A stretch of DNA of 64,000 nucleotides, taken from contig JAFAER010000122.1 in the NCBI GenBank assembly GCA_023423895.1, positions 16,078-80,077 on the forward strand. The letters run 5' to 3'. The DNA is from Pseudomonadota bacterium. Lineage in GTDB: Bacteria; Myxococcota_A; Polyangia; Polyangiales; Polyangiaceae. Numbering within the stretch: position 1 is the stretch's first letter; each line of letters starts with the position of its first letter. Both the position numbers and the translations under genes were made by a program. This document shows positions 34,574-43,733 of the stretch, in pieces. The notes under the pieces were generated by a model. The model was given only the letters and a program-made list of their open reading frames with translations. It did no database searches and was not told the origin of the DNA.

Positions 34574-35215
34574 ATGCTCGAGGTCTACGGATTCTCCCGA
34601 GTGAACGAGTTCGCGCGCGGCAACACGCGGGACCTTCGCGTGCTGTGGGCCCTGGAAGAGATGGGGCTGCCCTACGAGATCGTCGGGATGGACCATCCGA
34701 ACCACGACCTCGATCGCGACGAGTTCCGCGCAAAGAACCCGTTCGGGCAGATCCCGGTGATCGACGACGACGGCGTCGTGGTCACGGAGTCGGGAGCCAT
34801 CCTGCTCTACCTCGCGCGGAAGAGCGGCAAGCTGATGCCGCACGACCTCGCGGGGGAAGCGCAGGTCCTCCGCTGGAGCATCGCGGCGCTGAGCTCGGTC
34901 GAGGTCCCCATCTTGGCGGCGTGGTTCGTCGGCATCACCGGCGGCAAAGGGACGAAGCCGCACGATGCTTTGCAGGGATGGTCGGACATGCGCCTGAAGC
35001 AGCTCGATGGGTGGCTCGCGAACCGCACGTTCATCGCGACCGACGAGTTCACGGTCGCCGACATCCTGATGACACACGTGCTGAGCGCGGCCAGCACCGA
35101 CAAGGCGCTGTTGAAGCCGTACACGCACGTTCGCGAGTACCTGACGCGCTGTATGGATCGCCCCGCGTGGACGCGGACGCTCGACGCCTACTGCAAACGG
35201 GTCGAACCCGCTTGA
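34574..35215 (+). CDS. Glutathione S-transferase family protein
   Basis: A 213-residue cytosolic enzyme. The N-terminal thioredoxin-like domain has 'R-V-L-W-A-L-E-E-M-G-L-P-Y-E-I', 'N-P-F-G-Q-I-P-V-I-D-D-D-G' with the cis-Pro, and 'V-T-E-S-G-A-I-L-L-Y-L' with the Glu-Ser that binds glutathione. The C-terminal helical domain has the N-capping motif 'F-T-V-A-D-I-L-M'. Length is normal. ATG 34574 is chosen because the thioredoxin strand begins at once (L-E-V-Y-G-F); the frame stays open upstream without conserved sequence. Substrate unknown; probably detoxification. Confidence 0.92.
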   Translation: MLEVYGFSRVNEFARGNTRDLRVLWALEEMGLPYEIVGMDHPNHDLDRDEFRAKNPFGQIPVIDDDGVVVTESGAILLYLARKSGKLMPHDLAGEAQVLRWSIAALSSVEVPILAAWFVGITGGKGTKPHDALQGWSDMRLKQLDGWLANRTFIATDEFTVADILMTHVLSAASTDKALLKPYTHVREYLTRCMDRPAWTRTLDAYCKRVEPA

Positions 35216-35263
35216 TGCGAGGCTTTGCGCTGAGCTCGCCGACGAAGTCTCGCCGGCACTCGG

Positions 35264-37081
35264 TCAGCGAATCAGCGGATCCTGCGCGTCGTTGACCGGC
35301 CGCGAGCCCATACCGCCCGGGTAGCCGTAGCTCGCGTGGTAGGCGATGCCCCAGACGGTGACCGAGAACGGACCATTGCTCGATGCTTCATGGCGGCCGT
35401 AGCCGCAGGTCCCGCTGCCGAACGTCTGCGGGACGGAGCCCGCCGTGAGGACGACCCAGGCGAACTCGTATTCGCCTGCCGTGCCGAGCGGCTGCCAGCC
35501 GGTGACCTCACCGGCACAACCGAGCGTCACCGGTTCGAATCCCTTGGCGGTCTTCTTCCGTACGAGGGTGAGCGATGTGTCCGGGAACGTGTAGTCCGCA
35601 AAGAAGATGTAGCGGTCCAGAAACTGGTCCGTCGGGACGACGCCGACGAAGTCCGGGTCGCCGTACGTGATGCCGCCCGACGGCCAGCCGCCGCCGTTGC
35701 CGCCACCGGTCATGTACATCGAGACGTGAAACGGATGCTTCGTGTCTTGGCTCCTCACCGTGACGAGAGCATCGGTCTCGAACGTCACGACCTCTCCCGC
35801 CGCGAGAGTGTCCGGCGCGCCGGACGGCTTGACGGGGTCGTACGTGAGCACCGTACCGTCGGCACCACCGGTGAAGGTCCAGGGAACGATCTCGTGCGTG
35901 AGGGCGGAAACCGAGAGGATCCGAGGCCGATACGGCACGAGCGCGTACGACGTCCCCCACTGGGAGAAGGGCGTGATCTGCTGCTGCATCATGTCCGCGA
36001 ACCCGACCGCGGCCGGGACGTTGGTCATCGGTGAGCCACCGAACAAGGCGATCGGTTTGCTCGCAACGACGGGACTACCCGCGATCGAATCGAACTGCGT
36101 GATCTGCAGGACCTCTCCCTTCGAGATCGTCCACTCTGCGAGCTCGCCGCCCACGCCCGGCGTCACATCGACGCCCGGCTTGACATCAGCGGTCGGCCGC
36201 ATCGTGATCTTCGTGTCGTCCTCGTTGCCTACGATCTGGATCGTCCGGTGGACGAACTCGGGGGGATCGAACTTGCCAGGTCTGCCAATCACCGCCGGAG
36301 ACATCGCGACATAGGTCGTGTCCCAGGACGAGACGGGCAAGAGGACGGTCGCGGTCGGGACGAGGCTCGACGCTCCGCCGTAGGGAAAGATCGAATAGGC
36401 AGCGACTGGCGCATCGGTCTGCAGATGGAACGCCTTCGTCCTCGTCGTGCCGTGCCGGATCGGGTCCGCCTTCAGCGCGGGGATGACACCGTCCGGGCAA
36501 TAGACCCGGAACTCGGGAAAGCCCGCCGGCACTTCGGCTTGTGCGAGGAAGATGATGGCGACCTCCCCCGGCGGAAGCGGCCCGTTCACCGGCGTATAGA
36601 CCGGATCGGCGGTCGGATCGGGTCTCGTCGCAGTGTAAATCGATTTGGATATGTCGAGGACTTCGGCACCATACTCGGCTGTGATGTGGACCGGCACATC
36701 CCACGTATTGGCGACCATCGCCGCGAAGCACGCGCCCTTGTTCTCGACCTCGTCCGGCGGAAGCGTCCAGAACGAGCAGCCCGCAGAGCCCTTCGACATC
36801 GTCGCGCTCGCGCAGGCCTCGACGCACGTATCGACACCGCAGCCCTTCCCTTCGGGACACTCCTCTACGACCTTCTCCTCGTCGGCTCCGCAGCTGAAGA
36901 GCACCTTCTTCAGATCGCGCGAGCAGCGGTATCCGCACTGAGGAGCGTCCTCACCACCATCGACCTCGGCGAATGGATCCTGCTGGTCGTCCTGGAAGTC
37001 GTCGCGGTCCGAGCCGCACGCACCCAACGCAAAGACCCCAAGCGCAAAGGTGACGAAGATCGAAGCAAACAGGCGAGACAT
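35264..37081 (-). CDS. IgGFc-binding-like lipoprotein, last gene of cluster C
   Basis: A 605-residue lipoprotein (L-G-A-C22). A short Cys-rich N-terminal part (nine Cys, residues ~49-105) precedes a long domain matching the IgGFc-binding-protein N-terminal family: 'F-H-L-Q-T-D-A-P-V-A-A-Y-S-I-F-P-Y-G-G', 'T-A-T-V-L-L-P-V-S-S-W', 'V-A-S-K-P-I-A-L-F-G-G' and 'Q-Q-Q-I-T-P-F-S-Q-W-G'. Such domains occur in many myxobacterial surface proteins and in human FCGBP. It follows the second WGS gene after 32 bp and fills the variable cargo place filled by RCC1 or a small propeller in clusters A and B. Confidence 0.87.
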   Translation of the reverse strand: MSRLFASIFVTFALGVFALGACGSDRDDFQDDQQDPFAEVDGGEDAPQCGYRCSRDLKKVLFSCGADEEKVVEECPEGKGCGVDTCVEACASATMSKGSAGCSFWTLPPDEVENKGACFAAMVANTWDVPVHITAEYGAEVLDISKSIYTATRPDPTADPVYTPVNGPLPPGEVAIIFLAQAEVPAGFPEFRVYCPDGVIPALKADPIRHGTTRTKAFHLQTDAPVAAYSIFPYGGASSLVPTATVLLPVSSWDTTYVAMSPAVIGRPGKFDPPEFVHRTIQIVGNEDDTKITMRPTADVKPGVDVTPGVGGELAEWTISKGEVLQITQFDSIAGSPVVASKPIALFGGSPMTNVPAAVGFADMMQQQITPFSQWGTSYALVPYRPRILSVSALTHEIVPWTFTGGADGTVLTYDPVKPSGAPDTLAAGEVVTFETDALVTVRSQDTKHPFHVSMYMTGGGNGGGWPSGGITYGDPDFVGVVPTDQFLDRYIFFADYTFPDTSLTLVRKKTAKGFEPVTLGCAGEVTGWQPLGTAGEYEFAWVVLTAGSVPQTFGSGTCGYGRHEASSNGPFSVTVWGIAYHASYGYPGGMGSRPVNDAQDPLIR

Positions 37082-37113
37082 GAATCGACCTCTCTAGAAA
37101 ACGGTCTTCCGAG

Positions 37114-38355
37114 TCACTCTGCGCGCTTCGCGTCCGCAGCCTTGGCCGGGTCGTATCGAAGCGCCATGCCCTTCCCCACGACCCAGACCTCGTCGGCTCC
37201 GTGGCTCCAGACGCCGTAGAACGGTGTGACGATCGGGAACATCGTCGTCGTGATCGGAGTCGGCGCCCACTTCGTTCCGTTCCAATGCCGAACGCGACCT
37301 CCCTCGCCAACGGCCCAGAGTGCGTCGGTGGCATTCCCGGTGATGGCCGTGAAAACGGGGTCTCCGGCGTATCCGTCTCGCTGATAGGTCCACGTGAACG
37401 AAGCACCGCCGTTCGTGCTCGTCCCCTTCCAGAGGCCAGGAGTGCCAGGGAAGTCGGTCCGCCCGAACATCCACGCCGTGGTGTCGGTGACGACACCGCC
37501 AGCGAGCGAGTGGAGGTGCGCGTTCGGCCAGGCAGCGTTCGGATCGTCCGGCAGCGTGTCGACCGTGAAGGTCGTCTGCCCTCCGCGCTTCCGGAGAAGC
37601 ACGACCTCCGGAAGCCAGGCCATCCCGGGCTCCGGACGCACTCCCGCGATCCAGAGCCCGCCACCGGGGCCACCCCACACGTGCGTGAAGGCGTCGAAGC
37701 CGCCGCCCGATATGGGGTCGAGCGTCCAGACGAGCCCCGCGCCGCCCGGGGAAGCATGAAAAGCACGCGCGTGCGTCGTGAATCCGTCGTCGTCCAACGT
37801 GAAGCCCACGGCCCAGAGGTCGGTGGCGGAGAAGCCCCAGATCGCGGACACCGTCACGCCATCCTCCGGCAACGCGTGTGGCGTGAACACGACCGAATCG
37901 GAGCTCGCGCCCGTTCCGTGCTCGATCCCTCGCTCACCGGCGATCCAGATGTCCGTCGGCGAGCTGCCCCAGATGACGCTCAGCGCCCCGAGGTCGGAGG
38001 CGTGCACGTACCACGCCGTCCCGTTCCAGCGAAGCACACTTCCTTCGAGGGTCACGGCCCAGACGACGCCCGCACCGTCACCCCAGACGCCCTTCAGCGT
38101 GTGCTCGCCGGGCGGGAGTGCCGTCGGGCAGAAGCCGAAGGTCGAACACTCGCGTGGACCGGCCTCGACCAGCTCGGCTCCGTCGGGCCCCGCGTCCGCG
38201 TCATCGTCGCCCGAGCTCGGCGGAAGTGTTGCGTCGCCCGCATCGAGCAGCGGTGCCGACGGATTCTCCGTCTCCGAGCTCGCACACCCGATCCCGAGGG
38301 CCGCGCACATCGAGAGCGTGACAACCCCGATGGCCACGAAGGGGATGCACTTCAC
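37114..38355 (-). CDS. WGS-repeat (seven-blade) lipoprotein, cluster C second copy
   Basis: A 413-residue lipoprotein starting at GTG 38355, which overlaps the upstream stop as GTGA (4 bp). The lipobox is G-I-G-C24. 'C-S-T-F-G-F-C-P-T-A-L-P-P-G' precedes seven repeats beginning 'G-V-W-G-D-G-A-G-V-V-W-A-V' and ending 'G-V-W-S-H-G-A-D-E-V-W-V-V-G'; the fourth and fifth are the least regular. The opening 'V-W-G-D-G-x-G-V-V-W' is nearly the same as in the cluster A second copy, so the second positions are orthologous between A and C. Confidence 0.88.
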   Translation of the reverse strand: MKCIPFVAIGVVTLSMCAALGIGCASSETENPSAPLLDAGDATLPPSSGDDDADAGPDGAELVEAGPRECSTFGFCPTALPPGEHTLKGVWGDGAGVVWAVTLEGSVLRWNGTAWYVHASDLGALSVIWGSSPTDIWIAGERGIEHGTGASSDSVVFTPHALPEDGVTVSAIWGFSATDLWAVGFTLDDDGFTTHARAFHASPGGAGLVWTLDPISGGGFDAFTHVWGGPGGGLWIAGVRPEPGMAWLPEVVLLRKRGGQTTFTVDTLPDDPNAAWPNAHLHSLAGGVVTDTTAWMFGRTDFPGTPGLWKGTSTNGGASFTWTYQRDGYAGDPVFTAITGNATDALWAVGEGGRVRHWNGTKWAPTPITTTMFPIVTPFYGVWSHGADEVWVVGKGMALRYDPAKAADAKRAE

Positions 38356-39596
38356 TTCGCACCTCTGCTCGAATGCAGCGCGATGCCGTCTCCGACGATC
38401 CACACGTCGTCCGGCCCGCTGCCCCACACACCGTAGAGATCCGGGCTCCGCTTGTTCGCGGGGAAGGCCGCCATCGACGGCCTCCAGGAGCTACCGTCCC
38501 AGTGAAGAATCGTCCCTGAGTCGCCCACCGCCCACGCGTCGTTCGGAGCGGCCGCCCACACCCCGTGGAGCGTCTTCGTCGTCGGCGCGTCGACGATGTC
38601 CCATTCCGTCTGGCTTTCGCCGAAGTGCCGAATCGTCCCGCGGTCGCCGACGATCCAAACATCGTTCGCCGAGGTGCCCCAGATCCCGCGGAAGACCGTG
38701 TTCGCGCGGCTGTCGACGCTGGTCCACGTGAAGTCCTCGCCGCTACGCCGGCCGTGAAGCGCAAGCCCGAACTGCGAATTGTCGACGACCCACTGCCCGA
38801 GGTGCCAATCCCAGTAGATGCTGTTGTCCGCGATGAGCCACAGGTCGTCGGGCGACGATCCCCATATCCCGTGGATCGCCGCAGTACCCTCGAGGCGTGT
38901 CCACTCGATGCCCGCGTCCGAGGCCTTCTTCACGACCTGATTGCTATTCAGATATTGCCCAGGCGGCTCGAAGTTGGTCGGCGCCCCCACGAAACGAACA
39001 TCGTGAGGACTGGTCACCCAGGCGGCGTAGAACGGTCCGGGCGGCACAGAGTCTTCGGCGGTGTTCGGGGCGCGTACCCAGGTCGCCCCTCCGTCCTTGA
39101 ATCCGTCGCAGTGGAAGACGAGATTCGTCGCGCTCGCGACCCAGACGTCGTTCGGGCCGCTACCTCGTAGCGCGTGGAACGTGTTCTTGAGCGGCGCTTC
39201 CGTCTCCGAGGGCACCGGCGTCGGCTTCCACGCGACCCCGTCCCAGTGAATGATGGTCCCACCCGACCCGGCTGCCCACACGTCCGTCTTGCTCGAGCCC
39301 CACACCGTCGTGAGCGCGTACGAGGTCGTCACGTTCGTCGGCACGGGGCAAAACTCGGCATCTTCGCAGCGGACCAGCGGCACGCAGCTCGGGTCCGAAA
39401 CATCGCAGGCGCCCTCGTCGGCGTCGGCACCGGCGTCGACCGCACCTGTCTCGAGCAGCGTAGACGCGTCCACCGGACGCTCTGCGTCGACGTCCGTCGC
39501 CGCGCAGCTCGCGACCACCCACGGGGTCGCGGCCGCCAGCACGAGCCCGAGCCCGAGCCCGAGCCCGTTAGCAACTGCCGTCCGCGCGCCCTTCAC
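38352..39596 (-). CDS. WGS-repeat (seven-blade) lipoprotein, cluster C first copy
   Basis: A 414-residue lipoprotein with GTG start at 39596, overlapping the Cys-rich gene stop by 4 bp. The signal peptide has an unusual alternating Gly-Leu run (from tandem 6-bp repeats) before V-A-S-C31. 'C-E-D-A-E-F-C-P-V-P' is followed by seven repeats from 'T-V-W-G-S-S-K-T-D-V-W-A-A-G' to 'G-V-W-G-S-G-P-D-D-V-W-I-V-G'. The third repeat is degenerate (A-A-W-V-T-S-P-H-D-V-R). Same position and architecture as 2570-3826 in cluster A. Confidence 0.88.
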   Translation of the reverse strand: MKGARTAVANGLGLGLGLVLAAATPWVVASCAATDVDAERPVDASTLLETGAVDAGADADEGACDVSDPSCVPLVRCEDAEFCPVPTNVTTSYALTTVWGSSKTDVWAAGSGGTIIHWDGVAWKPTPVPSETEAPLKNTFHALRGSGPNDVWVASATNLVFHCDGFKDGGATWVRAPNTAEDSVPPGPFYAAWVTSPHDVRFVGAPTNFEPPGQYLNSNQVVKKASDAGIEWTRLEGTAAIHGIWGSSPDDLWLIADNSIYWDWHLGQWVVDNSQFGLALHGRRSGEDFTWTSVDSRANTVFRGIWGTSANDVWIVGDRGTIRHFGESQTEWDIVDAPTTKTLHGVWAAAPNDAWAVGDSGTILHWDGSSWRPSMAAFPANKRSPDLYGVWGSGPDDVWIVGDGIALHSSRGAK

Positions 39597-40846
39597 TTCG
39601 GACCTCCCGCGTCGCACTCGGTCATCAGGCATTTGCCCCCGATGCAGGGCTGGCCCGCCGCCACGTCGCACCCGTTCCCGCATGCGCCACAGTTTCCGGG
39701 GTCGCTGTTCAGGTTCGTCTCGCATCCGTCGCTCGGATCGGCGTTGCAATCGTCGAAGCCGGGATCGCACTGGAGATTGCACACGCCCTTCTCACACGTT
39801 GCGGTCACGTTCGCGGCGCGTCCGCCGGGGTCGAGCGGGTCGACACGCAGGCAAACCGTGCCGCACGACCCGCAGTTCTTCGCGTCGCTCATCAGATCGA
39901 CGCAGGCGGAGTCGCACATCACCTTGCCATACCGCTCGCACGGCACGGCGCACTCGTAGCCGTTGCCCTCGTTGATGCACTGCTCGTGCGGCTTGCACTT
40001 GATGTTGCAGCCTCCGCAGTTGTCCGTCGTGGTGAGCCCTTCGACCTCGCAGCCGTCGCTATCCGGCTCGAAGAAGTCGCCGTTGCAGTCGGCGAAGTTG
40101 TTCTTGCACTTGTTGGCGCATACGCCGCCTACGCAGCCGTAGTAGCCATTCGGTGGAGGCGCTCCCCCTGCGTCCGACCAAGGATCGCAGAAGTTGTCGC
40201 ACGCCCCGCAATTCCAATCATCGGTGCGCGGGTCGATGCATGTTCCTCGGCATGCGACCTTACCCGCCGAGCAGCCGCAGGTGCCCTCGCGGCAAGGGAC
40301 GCCCGCAGGACATTTGTTTCCGCATGCGCCGCAGTTGTTCGGATCGCTGTTGATCTCGACCTCGCAGCCGTCGTCGACGAGGCCGTTGCAGTCGAGCCAG
40401 TTGTCGATCCCGTCATGGCTGCTGTAGCACTCGAGCCGGCACGTGCCGGACACGCAGCGCGACGTCATATGGACGATCTCGAAGGTCTCTTCCGTCGGGC
40501 ACTTGTTCCCGCACGCTCCGCAGTTGTCGTTGTCCCGCGCGAGGTTGATCCCACATTTGTAGGTCTCTCCGCCGTCGGGCTGGTCGCACGTCGTCCACGG
40601 CACGGGGCACTCGGTCCCGACACACTGCAGCAGCGCCTCCGCGTCGGGAAGCGACGCATCCAGACGGGGATCCGTGAACGACTCCACCGATCCGTCCTGG
40701 CGATCGTTTCCCAGGCTGATTGGCGTGTTCTGCGAGACGCTGCACGCGGCAGCAAGCGCTGCAAACAGGGCTACGGGCCCGACGACGACGCGAAGGACGC
40801 GTGTTCGAGCGCGCGGCGCGGCGCGATGAAGGCGATCTCCATCCAT
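39593..40846 (-). CDS. Cys-rich six-repeat lipoprotein, cluster C
   Basis: A 417-residue lipoprotein with a long Arg-rich N-region and lipobox A-A-A-C35. 'C-V-G-T-E-C-P-V-P-W-T-T-C' leads into six 'N-C-G-x-C-x-x-x-C' units and the shared end 'G-Q-P-C-I-G-G-K-C-L-M-T-E-C'. Spacers include 'D-C-N-G-L-V-D-D-G-C-E-V'. It begins 57 bp after the membrane protein gene, the largest gap before the cargo genes in this cassette, so a separate promoter or RNA-processing site is possible there. Confidence 0.88.
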   Translation of the reverse strand: MDGDRLHRAAPRARTRVLRVVVGPVALFAALAAACSVSQNTPISLGNDRQDGSVESFTDPRLDASLPDAEALLQCVGTECPVPWTTCDQPDGGETYKCGINLARDNDNCGACGNKCPTEETFEIVHMTSRCVSGTCRLECYSSHDGIDNWLDCNGLVDDGCEVEINSDPNNCGACGNKCPAGVPCREGTCGCSAGKVACRGTCIDPRTDDWNCGACDNFCDPWSDAGGAPPPNGYYGCVGGVCANKCKNNFADCNGDFFEPDSDGCEVEGLTTTDNCGGCNIKCKPHEQCINEGNGYECAVPCERYGKVMCDSACVDLMSDAKNCGSCGTVCLRVDPLDPGGRAANVTATCEKGVCNLQCDPGFDDCNADPSDGCETNLNSDPGNCGACGNGCDVAAGQPCIGGKCLMTECDAGGPK

Positions 40847-40903
40847 GATGCTTGGCGAACCTCGTTCAGGATGCGTTGCGATTACGATTTGCCGTGCCGA
40901 CGC

Positions 40904-41686
40904 TCAGGGACGCTCGAGGAGCGATCGCACCTGGCTCGCATACGGACTTGCCCCATGGGCCGAGAGAAAGCGCCGAGCCCGAGCCTCTCCGCGCGTGCGC
41001 TCGCCCGACTCGAACAGCGCCGTGATCCGAATGACCTCGAGCTCCTGGCTCAATACGCCCGAGCGAAAGCGCTCGTCGTAGCGGTCGGCCGTGCGAAGGC
41101 AGGACGCGAAGTCGTTCGCCTCCAGAGCCGAGCGCGCCGCGGAGACGAGCGCGAGCTCTTCGGCGATGCTCGCCCGTCCCGCCGAGGAGGCCGACGACGG
41201 AGCGACCTCACGTGGACCGCGAGGTTCTCGCGGCGGCGGCGCAGCTTCCGCGATGCGAGCTGACGTAGACGAAGCACCGCTCGCGTTCGGCGCTTCTCGT
41301 GACGGGGCTGGCGACGAAGGGCTGGTGGGGGGAGCTTCCATGAGAGCCTCCACCGGCAGCGTGGGCATCTGCGCCTCGCGCTCGTCCGCGGTCGGCGCCA
41401 CGCTCGGCATCGTGCCGGGAGGGCTCCCCGCGACGAAGCCCGCTGGAGACGGGGCCCGCCACATCGTGGCGACGCCATAGGCGACGGTGCCCAGGAGCGC
41501 CATGCCCACGACGAAGTGGGTCGTCGACCACCGGGCCGAGCTTCGGCTTCCGCGCGCGGCCGCCCGGGTCACGAGCGAGAGCGTCTCGTCGAAGCCCTCG
41601 CTCGACGGCTCGTGATGACGGCTGGCCTCCACGAGCCGGGCAAAGTCCGGGTCCTCGTGCACGAGGCGTCTCGGCGACTCGCTCAT
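40904..41686 (-). CDS. Single-pass membrane protein with TPR-like C-terminus, candidate anti-sigma/sensor (cluster C)
   Basis: A 260-residue paralogue of 5097-5939. The cytoplasmic N-terminus of ~55 residues has 'H-E-D-P-D-F-A-R-L-V-E-A', like 'D-E-N-P-N-I-A-R-L-I-D-A' in cluster A. The membrane helix is 56-76. After a Pro/Ser/Ala-rich linker the C-terminal domain reads 'E-E-L-A-L-V-S-A-A-R-S-A-L', 'R-Y-D-E-R-F-R-S-G-V-L' and 'S-P-Y-A-S-Q-V-R-S-L-L'. Overlaps the sigma gene by 4 bp. The conserved N-terminal motif is the likely sigma-binding part (inference). Confidence 0.8.
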   Translation of the reverse strand: MSESPRRLVHEDPDFARLVEASRHHEPSSEGFDETLSLVTRAAARGSRSSARWSTTHFVVGMALLGTVAYGVATMWRAPSPAGFVAGSPPGTMPSVAPTADEREAQMPTLPVEALMEAPPTSPSSPAPSREAPNASGASSTSARIAEAAPPPREPRGPREVAPSSASSAGRASIAEELALVSAARSALEANDFASCLRTADRYDERFRSGVLSQELEVIRITALFESGERTRGEARARRFLSAHGASPYASQVRSLLERP

Positions 41687-42297
41687 GTGCCCTCCTCACG
41701 CTGCGTTCGCAAGCGATGGCGTGCGAGTCGTGCGCGGAAATCCTCGCGCGCGCTTCGGAGGCGAGAATTCGCCGTGCCTACCGGGATCTCGAGCGCTGCG
41801 GCGATCTCTGCCATGGTCAATTCCTCGAGCTCGTACATGACGAAGACGATCCGGAAGCGCTCGTCGAGCTCCGACAGCAAGCGGTAGAGGACCTCGCGGG
41901 CTCGCTCTTCGTCGAGCCGCTCGTCGAGCGTCGCGGCCGCCGTCTCGACGAGCTCCGACGTGGTCTCCAGCGGGTCGACGGGCACCTCGCGGGCGAGCCG
42001 CCGTTTCAACCCCGTCGCGATGCGAAGGGCGGTCGAATACAGGAAGGCTCGCTCGCTCTCGGGCCGAACCCCGTCGATGCGCCGGACCGCGACGAGAAAG
42101 AGCTCCTGCGCGGCGTCGTCGGCGACATCCCCCTCGAAGCCGAGACGCCGGAGAAACCGCCAGATGTTCGAATAGTGGGCGCGGACGAGGGATCGGAGAT
42201 GCTCGGTACGCTCGAGCTCACTCCTGAACGTGCGGGCCTCCAACGCCTTTTGCGTGCCTTCCCCCGGCGCGCAATCGTCCCGGCTCCCGGGAGCCAT
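41683..42297 (-). CDS. ECF-type RNA polymerase sigma factor (cluster C)
   Basis: A 204-residue sigma factor close to the cluster A protein. Region 2: 'S-N-I-W-R-F-L-R-R-L-G-F', 'A-D-D-A-A-Q-E-L-F-L-V-A-V' and 'E-R-A-F-L-Y-S-T-A-L-R-I-A'. Region 4: 'L-T-M-A-E-I-A-A-A-L-E-I-P-V-G-T-A-N-S-R-L'. The frame continues upstream; ATG 42297 is the first start after the exported protein gene and gives a length equal to the cluster B protein. Its stop overlaps the membrane protein start. Confidence 0.92.
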   Translation of the reverse strand: MAPGSRDDCAPGEGTQKALEARTFRSELERTEHLRSLVRAHYSNIWRFLRRLGFEGDVADDAAQELFLVAVRRIDGVRPESERAFLYSTALRIATGLKRRLAREVPVDPLETTSELVETAAATLDERLDEERAREVLYRLLSELDERFRIVFVMYELEELTMAEIAAALEIPVGTANSRLRSAREDFRARLARHRLRTQREEGT

Positions 42298-42370
42298 GTC
42301 TGCAATGGCCGCGGAGGTGGCCGGCGGTGTCAGCACGCGGCTAAGTGCGGGTCCGCCCCAGCTTCGATCG

Positions 42371-42381
42371 GAAAATCGTCC
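42371..42381 (-). promoter_or_regulatory. GAyGATTTT element upstream of cluster C sigma gene
   Basis: The minus strand reads GGACGATTTTC about 74 bases before the sigma start, just downstream of the exported protein gene. It shares GGACGATTTT exactly with the element before the cluster A sigma gene. Promoter function is a guess. Confidence 0.25.
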
Positions 42382-42389
42382 CCGAGCCC

Positions 42390-43502
42390 TCAGAAGTCCC
42401 ACATCTTGGCGCCGACCCCTACCCCGCCGAGGACGCCGTGAGGCGGGACGCTCGCCACGCCCATTCCGCTGTCGGTGACGAACGGCTGTCGATCGAGGGG
42501 CATCGTGACGAGCACGGTCGAGCTGAGGAAGACCGTCTTCGACAAGGCAACCGAGACCCAGAGGGATCCCCCCACGTCGAGCCAGGGCGTCGACACGGAG
42601 CGTGCATCCGCGAGACCGGACGCCGACGCGCGAAGAACTCCAAGGTTCGTCTCGGCGCACGGCGAGACCTCGATCGCCCTCCAGAGCGAAAAGCCGAGGG
42701 GACAGAGGCGGAGCCCCGCGGCGGTCCACAGAAACTCGAAGTCGCCTCGCGCCAGGGCCCGCTCCTTCGGGAGGCTCTGGCGGATGCCGATCCCGATGCT
42801 CGGTTTCAACGCTCGGAGCCAGGGTGGTCCGTCCGAGCTCGACGTCGACAATACGACGGATGCACCCAGACCGGGCAGCGCTCCTCGCACGACCGCGGAC
42901 GTCGTCTCGAAGCGGGCGTCGAGCGCGACGCTGATGGTCTTGCGCGCTCGAGGAGGCGGTTCGGGCTCGTCCTTGGTCACGGGCGGCGTCGCCGCGGGGC
43001 GTGTGGGTTCCTTCGGCGGCGGGGACGGTCCCGCATCGGCGTGCACCTCGGGCGCCGGCGGCGGTTCCTCGTCCGTCTTCGCGCCGCTCATTCCAGCGCG
43101 CGGATCGATCAGAACGGCGACCATGACGGCCAGCGCCTGGGACACCTCGGCACAGTCCGCCCCCGCGATGTCTCGCCGGGAGACGGCGCCGCCTGCGTTC
43201 TTCACGGCGAGGCTGCCCCGGCTCTCGTTGGGCCGCGACGTCATCTCGACGTCGATCGTCAGGTCGGCCGAAGCCCCTTCCGCGGCGAGCGACCAGCGCT
43301 GCGTGAACCCGCGGACCATGGCCACGAACTCGGACTCCGACGGGCACGCTGCACCCGCGGCGTAGTGGAGCGAGAGCCGCTTGTTCTCGGCGAACGCCGA
43401 ACCGGGCACGAAGAGCGCAGCGAGCGTCGCGACGACGAGAAGCGCGCGAACCGCCGCCGTTCTCGAAACGCTACACGTCCGCCACGCCATGACGAGCGCC
43501 AC
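42390..43502 (-). CDS. Exported protein of unknown function preceding the sigma gene (cluster C)
   Basis: A 370-residue protein, 92 bp upstream of the sigma gene (ATG 43490 is an alternative start). The signal peptide ends near S-A-F-A-E. The N-terminal domain has 'A-A-C-P-S-E-S-E-F-V-A-M-V-R' and 'A-V-M-V-A-V-L-I-D-P', like the cluster A paralogue at 6616-7767. A Pro/Glu/Lys linker follows, then a C-terminal half with barrel-like strands ('G-I-G-I-R-Q-S-L-P', 'W-L-D-V-G-G-S-L-W-V') ending in Phe. An outer-membrane or periplasmic partner of the cassette is plausible. Function unknown. Confidence 0.8.
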   Translation of the reverse strand: MALVMAWRTCSVSRTAAVRALLVVATLAALFVPGSAFAENKRLSLHYAAGAACPSESEFVAMVRGFTQRWSLAAEGASADLTIDVEMTSRPNESRGSLAVKNAGGAVSRRDIAGADCAEVSQALAVMVAVLIDPRAGMSGAKTDEEPPPAPEVHADAGPSPPPKEPTRPAATPPVTKDEPEPPPRARKTISVALDARFETTSAVVRGALPGLGASVVLSTSSSDGPPWLRALKPSIGIGIRQSLPKERALARGDFEFLWTAAGLRLCPLGFSLWRAIEVSPCAETNLGVLRASASGLADARSVSTPWLDVGGSLWVSVALSKTVFLSSTVLVTMPLDRQPFVTDSGMGVASVPPHGVLGGVGVGAKMWDF

Positions 43503-43733
43503 GACGTTAGCTCACCGCGCCGAGCGTCCGGGCGGATTCGCCCCAGTCTCGGAACTTCGCGAGACTTGCGTCCTCTCGATCGACTCCCCCCGACTTCGCA
43601 GTCGATACGAAAGTCAGCATGAGCCGCTTGACCGCCTCCCCACGCGACACATCATGGATGAGGTACCGCGAAAGTGAGCGCGACGGTCGGCACGGTGCCG
43701 GCTACCTCTCGCCTCACCGAGAGAGGGTACGTG

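Noticed and set aside
42345..43622. A 425-codon plus-strand frame
   Set aside because: Opposite the exported protein gene of cluster C, with Arg-rich composition and no motif.
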